Source of the DNA: Pomacea canaliculata
Taxonomy: Eukaryota; Mollusca; Gastropoda; Architaenioglossa; Ampullariidae
Length of the DNA: 64,000 nt
NCBI RefSeq assembly: GCF_003073045.1
Contig: NC_037590.1
Span: 21,726,449 to 21,790,448, forward strand
Reading direction: 5' to 3'
Both the position numbers and the translations under genes were made by a program. Shown piece by piece: positions 12,325-23,307 of the stretch. The notes under the pieces were generated by a model that ran no database searches, was not told where the DNA came from, and saw nothing but the letters and a program-made list of their open reading frames with translations. The first letter of the stretch is position 1, and each line of letters begins with the position of its first letter.

Positions 12325-13176
12325 TTGTGACTCATGTACCACAAGTATCTTCCTGCTGCAAACCAGAATAAGAACATAGTCAAGTAATACACAAAAAAGT
12401 AATGTGGAGCTATCTTTAAGCAGATATATTAATTTAACTTCTAGGAAGAGCGAATGGTTGCTACTTTTCACGTTTTGTTCATGCTCCCGTCTCCCTCCAC
12501 TTGGTTTTTAAGCATTCTTTGTTTATTTTGTGGAAATGTCCTTCATGCGACCTGTCATATTCCTGACACGGTGCATGGTTTGGGTCAGACTTTTATCAAG
12601 CAAACCAAAGTAAAGAAAAATTCGCTTATGGGACTACTGCATACAGCCTGTCAGATTATGCACCACAAGTGTGCACATACTCAAAGTATAATCAGCGTTA
12701 CTTCACGTAAAGTTCAGCTGCTCTAGAACTTAAACTTGTAAATCAAGCTTCTTTCGGATCAGATCTACTTTTGTGTTGTTGTCATATATAGAGACAAGCT
12801 GTAGGAAGTTCGGCTAAAAAGAAAGTACTGTAACGCTACATTAAAGCGCGAGAAGGACCAGTATATGTCCCACGTTTACTTTGTAGACAGTGAGCCGCAG
12901 CCCCCTCCACTCCCCTAGTGCTACCCATTTACTCCCTCCTTCTGTGTGTATGTGTGTGCAAGCATTTCTGTGGGGCACGTAGGCACAACTAAGACTAACA
13001 ATGTTAATGTTGTATTGAATGAAATGAAAATATTTGTAATTTACTGAACTTATCGATCTATTTTCGTTTGACCTGCCCAGTGTACGTCTTAAGTAAGAAA
13101 ACTTCCTGACTAGCCCTCGGCACCACTCGAAAGAATTTCAGAATAGGTATAAGCAAATACTGTACATACCGAAGCT
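12325..13176. other. Spacer between TLR A and TLR B
   Basis: Presumed promoter and first exon of TLR A on the - strand, followed by the 3' flank of B. I see no repeat family, no protein-like frame and no RNA gene here. A C-rich patch (12899-12920) is the only compositional feature. Confidence 0.35.
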
Positions 13177-15801
13177 TTACATCCTAACGGCACGTGCAAG
13201 GTGGGACCAAAACGTAGGCAGCAAAGTAGGATCGTCATGAGGATACAGCATGTAAGTAGAAGACTGAAGGTTGTACAGCACATGTCGAGGCAGTTCGTGG
13301 CTGGGGATGTCCTCGTACAGCAGGAACACAAGCACATCGCGCCCCGTGTGTACGGCATCCATAGTGGCCATCCGCATCTCGTACTGACACCAGTCCGACT
13401 GCAGCAGGTGTCGCGTCAACACAACCAGCGTGTGGCGACTGTTCTGAACGGCAGCCACGATGTTGCAAGGGGATGGGTTGGCCTAGCGTGAAGTTCGCGG
13501 TAGTGCACGTTCAGTCGAAGATTTTCCTGCACTTCTAAGTTGTGGACGAGCTGGCTGCGAACAAAGTCTTCGTCATCCGAGGCGTAGGACACGAAGGCGT
13601 CGAAGTCGAACTGGCGAGCTTCCTGTGACTGTGCGCGTGTGTACGACATGCGTGAGGCGTAGTACCAGTAGCGCAACTTCCAGCGGAAACGATACATCAG
13701 GGCCGACACCAGGGATAAGATAAGGCAAAAGAAACAGGACACAGCTCCAATAAGGATGCTTGAGAAGTTGGAACACTGCTGTTGCAGATCAGCGATAACC
13801 TCGAAAATATCAACCAAGCGTTGCACTGTTCCGTCAGACATAAGACAGAAGTATAACTTTTTGTGGGGAAAGTGCACCTTAGTAGTTGCCATCCAAGACA
13901 AGAACTCGATATTTTCACACGTACAGCTAATGCTGTTGAAGGTAAGATTCACAGTGACATTTTCTGACGTCGCCTGTGCTACTGAGTCGAGGTGATCACG
14001 CACATGCGATGGGAGAGAGTGGATATTGTTGTAAGACAGATCAAGAAGCTTAAGACATCGGGCAGACGAAATGTCAACATCAAATGAAATTATATAGTTG
14101 TAGGACAAATTTATCATTTTCAGGTGTTCTAATCCAGTGAATACAGTCGTTGGAAGTGTATATAGGTAATTGAATGATAAATCCAGTAGCTCGAGATTTA
14201 GCAAGGGTGCAAATATACTGTCTTTGTTACTTCCATTGAGATAGTATAATACGTTTTTCTGTAAGTGTAGTATTCTAAGAGAAGTAAAATTACGGAAAAA
14301 CGTGTCTGAAATATCAGCAGCTACATTGTTGCTCAAATCCAGATACTGTACTTTTTCCAGTCCCGTTACAGGACCGATCAGTTTGACCAAAAAGTTACTG
14401 CTGAGATCCATTCTTCTCAAAGTATTGTTGGGATCAAAGTCTACTTGCATAACTTGGTAGTAAATCTGATTTTGCCTGACCGGAAGTCGGTTAAATCTGG
14501 CGGAAGGACAAAGTATGTGGAGTTATCAGCTGTTGTATCTGTAACGTCGTATCCCAGAACTGGAATCCACGAATTTTCTCTGCGCATGTCTGAGATCACA
14601 GACCACCTGCAATGTTCTGGAGCTTTTTTGCACAAAGATGGACCACTGACATAATTTTCAGCTACGCTATATTTTTCCCCCATTGCAGGGTAATGTGTAG
14701 GTGTATCGAGAGGATGATTATAGCCATCGGCTTGAATTTTTTTTAAACTTTTAAGATTATTCAATTCTTGAAGATAACGCCCAAATGCTAAATGGTTTCC
14801 ATCGAGGGAAACAAACTCAAGAGAGTCTGGCATGTTCAGCAAAGCGCCTTGGAAAAAAACTGAAGATTGTTGTGTTTGGCGTAGATGGAGGTGATGTTAG
14901 TGTTCTTGAAGTAGACTGTATCTGCTTTAGAAATGAAAACGCACAAAGTATATTTAAGGTTTATGTGATTGATGTAAAGAGTATGCAGAGCCGATCCCTG
15001 AAGACCGTACACAGCTTGTCCAAGCCTTTTAAATCCAAGATCTTCATTATGGGAAAGATCAAGAATCTGAAGAGTTCGTAGAGGTGAGAATGCGTCTGCT
15101 TCAATGCAGCAGATATTGCAGTTAGACAGGTTTAGGTATTCTAAAGATGAAGGAAGATGTATGAATGTCTCATTTTGAAGTTTTACCAAGTTGCAGAATC
15201 CGTCTGGAGAACCCACAAAACTCAGGTTTGTCAGGTTCTGCATCTGTCCGAATCCAGATCCAAGTCGCGTATTCCCAAGTCCATCTATAAATAAGGCTGT
15301 TAGACTGGTGAGTTCTGAAAGCGCCTTGTCAGGATAGGAAAATCTTGAGAGAGAGCTTGATTAGGTGGAGAATTACCATTGAGGTATAAATATAAAAGCG
15401 TCTTTGAAAAGGGTGAGAACACGCCATCAGGATAGGTTTTGTCACTTAGAGAAAGATTATTCCAGGTGACACTAAGCCACTGCAGGTTGCTGAGTCCCAC
15501 AAAGACACTGGGTGTGAGGCTGCTCAAGTAATTGTAGGACAAGTCTAGAACTGTCAGACTGGTCAAATTGTGAAAGACGTTGTCTGGGAGATAATAAAGT
15601 AGGTTGTGGCTTAAATTTAGGCTGACGGCGCTTGAAGGCAGGTCATCGGGAACTTGGTGCAGTTTGCGGTACGAGCAGTTGACAGCTCCTCTCGTGCACA
15701 AACACAGCTCGCACGCGTCACTTAATATGAGAAACGATTCCCTTATGGTAAGTCGATGACAGCAGCAATGTTACTGTGCATGTGATGCTCACTGACCACA
15801 T
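13177..15801 (-). CDS. Toll-like receptor B (clade A-D), frame-broken
   Basis: Single-exon TLR of the A-D clade. ATG at 15801 (MWSVSITCTVTLLLSS, signal peptide) sits one base after a splice acceptor (TTCCTCGCAG). Then LRRNT (LCLCTRGAVNCSYRKL), LRRs, insertion, LRRs, LRRCT (CTCENIEFLSWM), TM helix (ILIGAVSCFFCLILSLVSAL) and TIR (FDFDAFVSY). About six single-base breaks are evident against its paralogs: in the signal peptide, near 15270, 14845, 14480, and two close together in the BB-loop region near 13470-13488. The bases over the BB loop correspond to RDFTLG, with Leu for the conserved proline, a change shared in kind with A. TM and stalk match C closely. It is either a pseudogene or a poorly polished copy; the total length is a multiple of three because the indels balance. 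Confidence 0.83.
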
Positions 15802-16526
15802 CCTGCGAGGAACGTAACATCAGCATAAATATGTAGAGAATGTTTTCCCTTAACCCTTCCTTACATCTAACTACATCATTTCCAATCTTTCTGCTATATA
15901 TGTGTAGCTCGTACATGTGTATTTTTGCGATATTTATATTGCATTTCGTGTATTTCTACTTAACACCGCCGATTCTTTTAGTAGTAATCATCAAATCGAT
16001 CAGGACAAACACAATTTTAACAATAACGTTCAGTTTCCACAGAACTTTAAAGAACCAACTTAAATTTTACTTGCCAGACGTCTCTTCAACAAACCATCTA
16101 TTATAATGAACGCCTTTTGTCTGACATCGTCTATTATCATAACTGAAAGTTATAGCCTTTCCTTTTTTGTTTTTGCAAACCTAGATTTACTTTTTTTTTT
16201 AGGCATTTTGTTTCCCGAGGTTTCTGCGCTGATTAAACTTGCGAACGACGGAGACGTGGTCTGTTGACAGGAAGAAACTGGTTCATGTTCACTGTGACCC
16301 AGTTAATAGCTCTTGAGTCAGAACCCATCTCAGTAGAGTGGTGCTGTTGTGCTAAAGAATGGCTTACGATCGGTGTGTCATCTTTATCAAATTAGAAATA
16401 ACCTCTGCCCAGTTTGGGGACACCGTACTTCGCGTGTGCATAGAATATGTCACAGTTCGCATGGTCCATCGCAAGCGCACTTCAATTTTTAGCCTCCGGT
16501 ATAATTGTGACACAGTAGACGACAGT

Positions 16527-16778
16527 CAGGGGCGGCTCTAGGCTCGTGGCGGCTCTGGGCAGAGAAAGAATCGGTGGCTTCTTCGCTTGCCATTGTCAAT
16601 ATACTACATATCGCTTACTGCTCCGACTCTAGCAACATTAGTAAATACAGCGGAATAATTAAAGAGAAACAATGTTTTTTGGCCACATTGCCGTCATCTG
16701 TGTCGTTATTTTCTTTTCTATTTTATATTCAATATATATTGGCGTGGCGGCCCCTGGGATTGCCTAAGGCCGCCCCTG
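16527..16778. mobile_element. hAT-type MITE
   Basis: About 252 bp ending in inverted repeats: left CAGGGGCGGCTCTAGG, right the reverse complement of CAGGGGCGGCCTTAGG. CAGGGGCGG termini are typical of hAT-derived MITEs. A clean 8-base target duplication is not visible, so the copy is probably old. It has no coding capacity. Confidence 0.62.
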
Positions 16779-17389
16779 ATGTAGCTCTGACTGAGAAATC
16801 ACTGGCAAAATTAAGATCAATGAGATAGATAAAAGTAAAGAATTTCAACCTTCGTGCAAGCACTAAGGCTGTCGATAGAAACACGAGATCACTTTCCAAA
16901 CGGTAAAATATCATTCCTACAAACATTGTGCACAGCCTACGAGTATGACATTACTCAGGCCCGCCACCGCGATTATCCCTACGCATTTTACATCTTGCAG
17001 ACTTTGTTATTATTGAAAGATACTAACTAGTATTGCACCAGTATACTGGACATGGTGATCTCACAATGGACTAGTTCACAGTAGACCTGCACTATGGCGT
17101 TTCACGCACTTGATATTGCATTTTCTAAAGTCAAGTGTGTGTAAACTAATAAAAACTGCTCCTTTAATAATGAATTGAAAAAATACTTCGTGATAAATAA
17201 TACTAACAAGCACACTTAAATGTTAGTACAAATAAGGAATGTTGAGAACGCACTGTGACATTAAACAGGACGCATGGCGTTTCGCACAAATAAAACAAAA
17301 ACCTCATGTATACTTATGAAAGTCATGACATTTTGTTTGCAGAAGAGAAGTCATGCACTGCTGTGGGAACAGACAAGTTGAAGGAGCAG

Positions 17390-17553
17390 CCCCAGTCTTT
17401 TTCTTTCGCCGTGTATCCCTGATAAATCATGCACCCATTTTAGAGCAGCTACTAGGTGGCCAGGGTGAGTGTTCTAGTCAGAGGTCTGATTAGACCTTTG
17501 AACTAGCAACTTTCAGTACAACAGTTGAAGTGCACTAACCATTAACCGCTAAC
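17390..17553 (-). repeat. Possible tRNA-derived SINE fragment
   Basis: Read on the - strand, GGTTAATGGTTAGTGCAC resembles a tRNA A-box and GCTAGTTCAAAGG, about 40 bases later, a B-box. Spacing fits a tRNA-derived SINE head. No target duplication or clear tail is seen. Confidence 0.28.
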
Positions 17554-19057
17554 ATTGAAAAATATATAATATAATTCATGACCAAAAGCAGATCGTAAAA
17601 TGTAAAAGATAATAATAATGCTGCAAAATTTTAACCGAGACCTAAAAATAAAACCCATGAAACCAAATATCATGGTTAATAGATATAAGTATATAAGAAA
17701 CGTGCACCTTTATACTCATATTTTAAACGTTCTGATACCCATATTCCCTATTAGCTAGACAGTAATGTCATTACTAAACGTCGTTTCCTTATGATGTTGA
17801 TAAGAAAACTAAAATGATTGGGGGCTGAGACCACTATCTGTGAGAAGTTTGCACATTCTCACGTCCATTTGGGTTTTCCCGGGTACGCGGATTTTTCTCC
17901 TACGCTTAAAGCTGGTTTCCTTATGCGTAGTTTCGCTAGAAGTCACAGTTTCCGAGAATCGACGTCTAAACCGTGTCTAAATGATATTCAAATATCTCAA
18001 CGTTTGAAATTTACTAAGTTTGTTAATTATTGTTAGTGGATTTCAGTTTATCCTTACCTCGTACTCGCTGATTACCACTGCAGTGAATGGAAGGCCCTGG
18101 AAGAAAGTGTGTAGACCAGTCTGTTTTAATGCTCATATGCACATGGATTTGTGGTGTACTTTCTCTTCACTAGCTTTTTTGCAGTGAGCGCATGCTTACT
18201 TTAAAAAAATGTGTGTTGTAGAGGTGGAGTCGTCGTATCTCACTTCCTTCTCACGCATTCAGGTCCTGTCCGAAGCTATGTGAGCTCCCTTTCACGTCCC
18301 CCCCCAGTAACTGCGACACTCACTATCAGCAAGGTCATATTTTTAGTAGAATCTAAAAACGCGCATTGCTAGTTCGCCTAAAGCCGACCAACTGAAAAGA
18401 TATTTATCAGCTGGGTTTTTGGTGTGGTGAGGACGCGTGAGTGTGTGCGTGTGTGCATGTGTGCTTAGAGGAGACAAAAATATCGAGCTGTGCAGGGAAT
18501 CTAGACCAAAACTATTGGGAGTTATACCTAAACAAGAACAATCTGGATGTCTATGCGAGTGTTTGTTTTCTGTTTTGTTTGTTTGGTTGTTTTTTTTTTT
18601 TAAGTGGAAAATATTACAGAAACCGAAACCTTTTCGGCAAAAGATTTTAATGAAGTTTATGTCTCGCAGAGCATAGTAATCATATATGCGTAATACCAAT
18701 TTTCCGTTTCACTATTTTTTTTAAAAAAGTTGTTACAAATAACATCACCTTCCGTATAAGCATTTACATTAGCAGCTTTGCTGTGAGACAACAACTAGTA
18801 GCTGTCTTAGTATGTAAGATAAGAATAGTGTCACAGAGGAGCACAAAAGCATGCAAATTAGTGAAGAAAGTCCATGTTATCAAAAGAGAGAAAGAAAAAA
18901 ATAATAATAACACGATTCTAACAGTGAAATGCAGAGTAAAACGATGGAAGCTTCGCATAAAGAAACAAGAAAATGTAATTATGTTTAAGTTCTTTTCAAT
19001 GATTTTAAAAGTTTTTTTTCAGTCCAAGTTTTATGTACAATATCAAAAGCTGTTTAT

Positions 19058-19281
19058 CCCATTTATGCCGAAGGTTGACATTGTTGAATTTGTGCATGAA
19101 ATTCATGTATGCGGCATACAAATATTCAAGGAACAAGAATTTAAAGAGAAAAAATGTGTTTTCATTCTTATGTGGTGTTCCAAAAATAGAACTCTAGGCA
19201 AATCGACTGCTATATTACACATAATGTACAGAACTCTGGCTTTCACTACCGTTTAAAGAATAAAAAGTGAGCATAAATGGG
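19058..19281. mobile_element. piggyBac-type MITE
   Basis: A 224 bp element with terminal inverted repeats CCCATTTATGC (left) and GCATAAATGGG (right), flanked on the right by TTAA (19282-19285) and on the left by TTAT (19054-19057), a one-base-decayed TTAA. CCC-starting ends in TTAA sites are the piggyBac signature. It lies about 60 bp from the 3' end of TLR C. An open + strand frame runs across its left end but is not protein-like. Confidence 0.6.
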
Positions 19282-19342
19282 TTAAAACAAAGTTACATTG
19301 AACGATGTAAAATATTATGTCTTTTTCTTATCAGAAACGGCA

Positions 19343-21963
19343 TTACAAATCCTTAAGAACCTCAGTCAGTCTCATCCAGAAATTGGACTGCAGCTCAGGA
19401 TGATCGTGAGGAAAGTGGATGAAAGTAGAAGACTGAAGGTTGTACAGCACCTGGCGCGGCAGTTCGTGGCTGGGGATGTCCTCGTACAGCAGGAACACAA
19501 GCACATCGCGCCCCGTATGAACAGCCTCCATGTTGGCCATCTGCATCTCGTACTGACACCAGTCCGACTGCAGCAGATGTCGCGTCAACACAACCAGCGT
19601 GCGGCGACTGTTCTGAACGGCAGCCACGATGTTGTAGGGGATGGGCTGTCCGGGCGTGAAGTCGCGGTCGTGCACATTCAGTCGAAGATTTTCCTGCACT
19701 TCTAAGTTGTGGACGAGCTGGCTGCGAACAAAGTCTTCGTCATCCGAGGCGTAGGACACGAAGGCGTCGAAGTCGAACTGGCGAGATTCCTGTGACTGTG
19801 CGCGTGTGTACGACATGCGTGAGGCGTAGTACCAGTAGCGCAACTTCCAGCGGAAACGATACATCATAGCCGACACCAGGGATAAGATAAGGCAAAAGAA
19901 ACAGGACACAGCTCCAATAAGGATGCTTGAGAAGTTGGAACACTGCTGTTGCAGATCGGCGATGACCTCGAAAATATCAACAAAGTGTTGCACTGTTCCG
20001 TCAGACATGAGACAGAAGTATTTTTGGAGTCTTGGGAAATATACCTTAGTATATGCCATCCAAGACAAAAACTCGATATTTTCACACGTGCAGATTATGT
20101 GATTGTAGGTAAGATTCACAGTGACATTATCTGGCGCCGTCTGTGCTACCGAGTCGAGGTGAGTACGCACGTGCGATGAAATGGAGTGGATATTGTTGTA
20201 AGCCAGATCCAGAAGTCTGATATGGTTGGAAGAAATGTTAAAGTCAAAGGAGGTTAACTCGTTGAAAGAAAGATTTAGCATTCTCAGGCTTACTAAAGGG
20301 TTTAGCAGTTCCGTCGGAACGCTGGAGAGATAATTATCCGATAGATCCAATGTCTCCAGGTGTGCCAGAGATGAAAAGAAGTCTGAGGAGGCATTTTTGA
20401 TAACACCGGATAGATAGTTTCTATTCAATCGGAAGTACTTGAAGGGATGTAAAATTAATGAAAAAAGTCTGTGAAATATGATTGGCGAGGTTGTCGCTGA
20501 GGTCCAAATACTGCAAGTTGTTCAGTCCTGTCACAGGGCCGAACAGAGCGGTCAGCAGGTTCTGGCTGAGATCCAGTCGCGTGAGCACGTTATTAGAGTT
20601 GATATCAATCCGCGTTATCCGGTAGTAGATCTGGTTTTGTCTAGACCGGAAGTCTGTCAGATATGGCGGAAGAACAAAGTATGTGGTGTTACCGCTCACT
20701 GGATCTGGAACATTCCATGGCGTCTTTTGCTTTCTACACCTACTGTCGGTACCGTTTGCAAATATGTAACACTCTCTATCGCTACTTGTGACACTGGAAC
20801 AAAAAGAAAAATTACCACGGCATATTTCAACAGCGTTGTGAATGCATTCGTTTTCCTCGGATCGGTAATGAGCAGGTGTTTTTCTGTGATGTGTATAACC
20901 ATCTGCTCGAACTTGCTTCAATCCTTGGAGGTTGTTTAAGTCTTCAAGATAAGCTCCAAACCCTAAATGGTTTCCATCGAGCGAAACGAACTCAAGGGAA
21001 TCTGGCATGTTCAGCAGGGCGCCTGGGGAAAAAAACTGTAGACTGTTGTAGTTGGCGTAGATGGAGGTGATGCTTGTGTTCTTAAAGTATACTGTGTCTT
21101 CCTTAGTGATAAAGATGCATAACGCATATTTAAAATGTATGTGATTGATGTGAAGAGTGTGAAGAGCTGATCCCTGAAGTCCGTACACAGCTAGTCCAAG
21201 CCTCTGGAATCCAAGATCTTCATTATGGGAAAGATCAAGAATCTGAAGAGTTCGTAGAGGTGAGAAGGCGTCTGCTTCAATGCAGCGGATGTTGCAGTTA
21301 GACAGGTTTAAGTATTCTAAAGCTGGTGGATGGTGTTTAAATGTGTCATTGTAAAGGATCTCTATGTCACAGAATCCGTCTTCTGAACCTAAAAGACTAA
21401 GGTTTGTAAGGCTGTGCAGGTATCCGAATCCAGATTTAAACCTCGTCTCCTTCAGCCCATCCATAAATAACTCTGTTAGATTGAGGAGTTCTGAAAGAGC
21501 CTTGTCGGGATAGGAAACGTTGAGTGGGTGAGACTGGTTAGGGGGTGAGTTACCATTGAGATACAAATATAAAAGCGACTGAGAAAAGGGGGAAAACACC
21601 CCAAGATGGATAAGTTTTATCGCTCAAAGGCAGATTATTCCAGGTGACACTAAGCCACTGCAGGTTGTGGAGGCCCGAAAAGACGCTGAGTGTGAAGCTG
21701 CTCAAGTAATTGTAGGACAAGTCTAGAACTGACAGACTCGTCAAATTGTGAAAGACGTTGTCTGAGAGATTGCTAAGTAGGTTGTGGCTCAAGTTAAGGC
21801 TGACGGCACTTGCAGGTAGGTCATTGGGAACTTGGTGCAGCTGGCGGTAAGAGCAGTTTACGGCTCCCTTATCCCACATACACTGAGTAGATGAATCACC
21901 AATGGTAAAAAAAGTTGAACTCAACAACAGCGGTACCGTCCATATGATGATGAATCTTTTCAT
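19343..21963 (-). CDS. Toll-like receptor C (clade A-D), two frame breaks
   Basis: Best preserved A-D copy. ATG at 21963 (MKRFIIIWTVPLLLSS, signal peptide) lies 11 bases after an acceptor (TTGTTTTGCAG). LRRNT (CMWDKGAVNCSYRQL), about 12 LRRs, an insertion with eight or so cysteines (about 20680-20870), about 6 LRRs, LRRCT (CTCENIEFLSWM), TM helix (ILIGAVSCFFCLILSLVSAM) and a full TIR: box 1 FDFDAFVSY, BB loop RDFTPGQPIP, box 3 FW. Two single-base insertions, at about 21600 and 20427, interrupt the frame; without them the length would be 873 codons, usual for the family. The canonical BB loop predicts signalling competence. LRRCT matches A, TM and stalk match B. Confidence 0.88.
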
Positions 21964-21974
21964 GTTGCTGATCA

Positions 21975-22305
21975 CTGCAAAACAAGTAGAACATCTTCGT
22001 CATTTAATCTGCACAGTTACATTTTTCATTTAATTTTATTCTCATACTTTTGTTTCGTGTTTGTGTTCAATATCATAAATCGCATAGTCGCTTACAACGG
22101 GAGCAGTGCTCACAGCTCACGATACGGCTCGAAATATGTACGTTTTTTAGTGACTGAGACATACAGTTAATCTACGGTACTGATCTTTTGGAAAACTAAC
22201 ACTAAAAGTTAAATATTTCCACTTATCTAGACCATCAGACTCCCATTTCCACCCCCGAGAGGCCGACATGCAACCTACGCTTTGCAGAAGTCATTTATCT
22301 GATGG
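21975..22305. other. 5' flank of TLR C
   Basis: AT-rich sequence immediately upstream of the acceptor of TLR C on the - strand; expected to be part of its 5' UTR intron. A plausible - strand donor (CTG|GTAAGG) lies at about 22325-22331, but it sits at the edge of a LINE fragment and cannot be verified. Confidence 0.25.
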
Positions 22306-22935
22306 CGGGAACCAACAGCGAACTGACCTTACCAGTCGTTTGAGTGGAAGAGTTCATACGCATATGAAATGAAGATCAGCAGTGACAAAAGCAAAGTCAT
22401 GGTTAAAGCCAGAGGAAAGAACAAAGCACGATCTACACGCACGGAGTACAGGGGTCAACAGCTTGAATTATCTAGGAGCCACCTTTTCCAAAGATGAAGG
22501 TTGAACTTCAGACGTTTACATCAGGATCGTGACGACAGCGTCAGTGGCCAACTGTACAGAATCTGACTAGCAACACCGTCAGGTTTGCTACGAAGTACAG
22601 ACTGTACAGTGTACAAGCCTGTAGTAGTTCCTATCCTACTGTATGGATGTAAGACATAGACTTTTCTTGTCGATACAGAGTGGAGAATCCAGGCATTGGA
22701 GAGCAAATATCTCAGCATGGTGCTCCGAATATCCGTAATACCAGTGGGTTTGTACAAAACGCGGTTGACCCTCTCATTGGGCACCAGGAACCCCTTCTCG
22801 CAACAGTTAGTCTGGTTTGACCGTGTGACTCGTCATAGCATTTTATCTAACTGTTCTTCAGGGTACTTTGTAGATTAAATGGAGATTAGGTGGACAGAGA
22901 ATGAACTGGCAACCAAACTTGAGGCTGGCTGTTTC
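22306..22935 (+). mobile_element. RTE-like LINE fragment (end of reverse transcriptase ORF)
   Basis: Translation in shifting frames gives the C-terminal landmarks of an RTE-clade reverse transcriptase: EISSDKSKVMVKARGK, then NYLGATFS, then VVPILLYGCKT, then TEWRIQALESKYLSMVLRI and VWFDRVTRHSI. These match the order EIS..KTK.M, YLGA, LYGCETWT, .IQ.FE...R..L.I, W.GHV.R known in that clade. Several frameshifts and stops make it a dead, 5'-truncated copy. It lies in the spacer between TLR C and TLR D. Confidence 0.68.
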
Positions 22936-23307
22936 ATGAAGGATTTAACACTCATGACAGGCCTGTAGCTTGTATCGTCAGTCGCCGCTTTAACTGTTTC
23001 CACCTGACGACTAGTACCGGGGGACCAGCATAGTCACTCGTTAGATGGTTTCGAAGGATGAATTCATGAACGAATATCTTACGACAATTTCATTCCAGGA
23101 ATAAGGGGCTTACGAACTACATCTATTAATCATTCGTATATATGACGATTGTTTTAATTAATTACATATTTAAAATATTACTCATTTAATTTACTCAAAT
23201 TAAAGTTTTTACCTTTGATATATGACCAAAGGCATCATTTCCCAACCTCATGCCTGCTTGCATTATCGCCAAACAATAGATATCACAGTAAGTCTATACC
23301 TACCACT

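Larger units (their letters stand above)
15803..19057. other. Spacer between TLR B and TLR C
   Basis: About 3.3 kb without a supported gene. It contains a hAT-type MITE (16527-16778) and a possible - strand SINE (17390-17553), and should hold the 5' UTR exon and promoter of TLR B. Just beyond its right edge is a piggyBac-type MITE. The remainder is AT-rich with unremarkable short frames. Confidence 0.4.

Noticed and set aside
18783-19256. 157-codon + strand frame.
   Set aside because: Lys/Asn-rich product of AT-rich DNA that runs across the left end of a piggyBac-type MITE; no motif.
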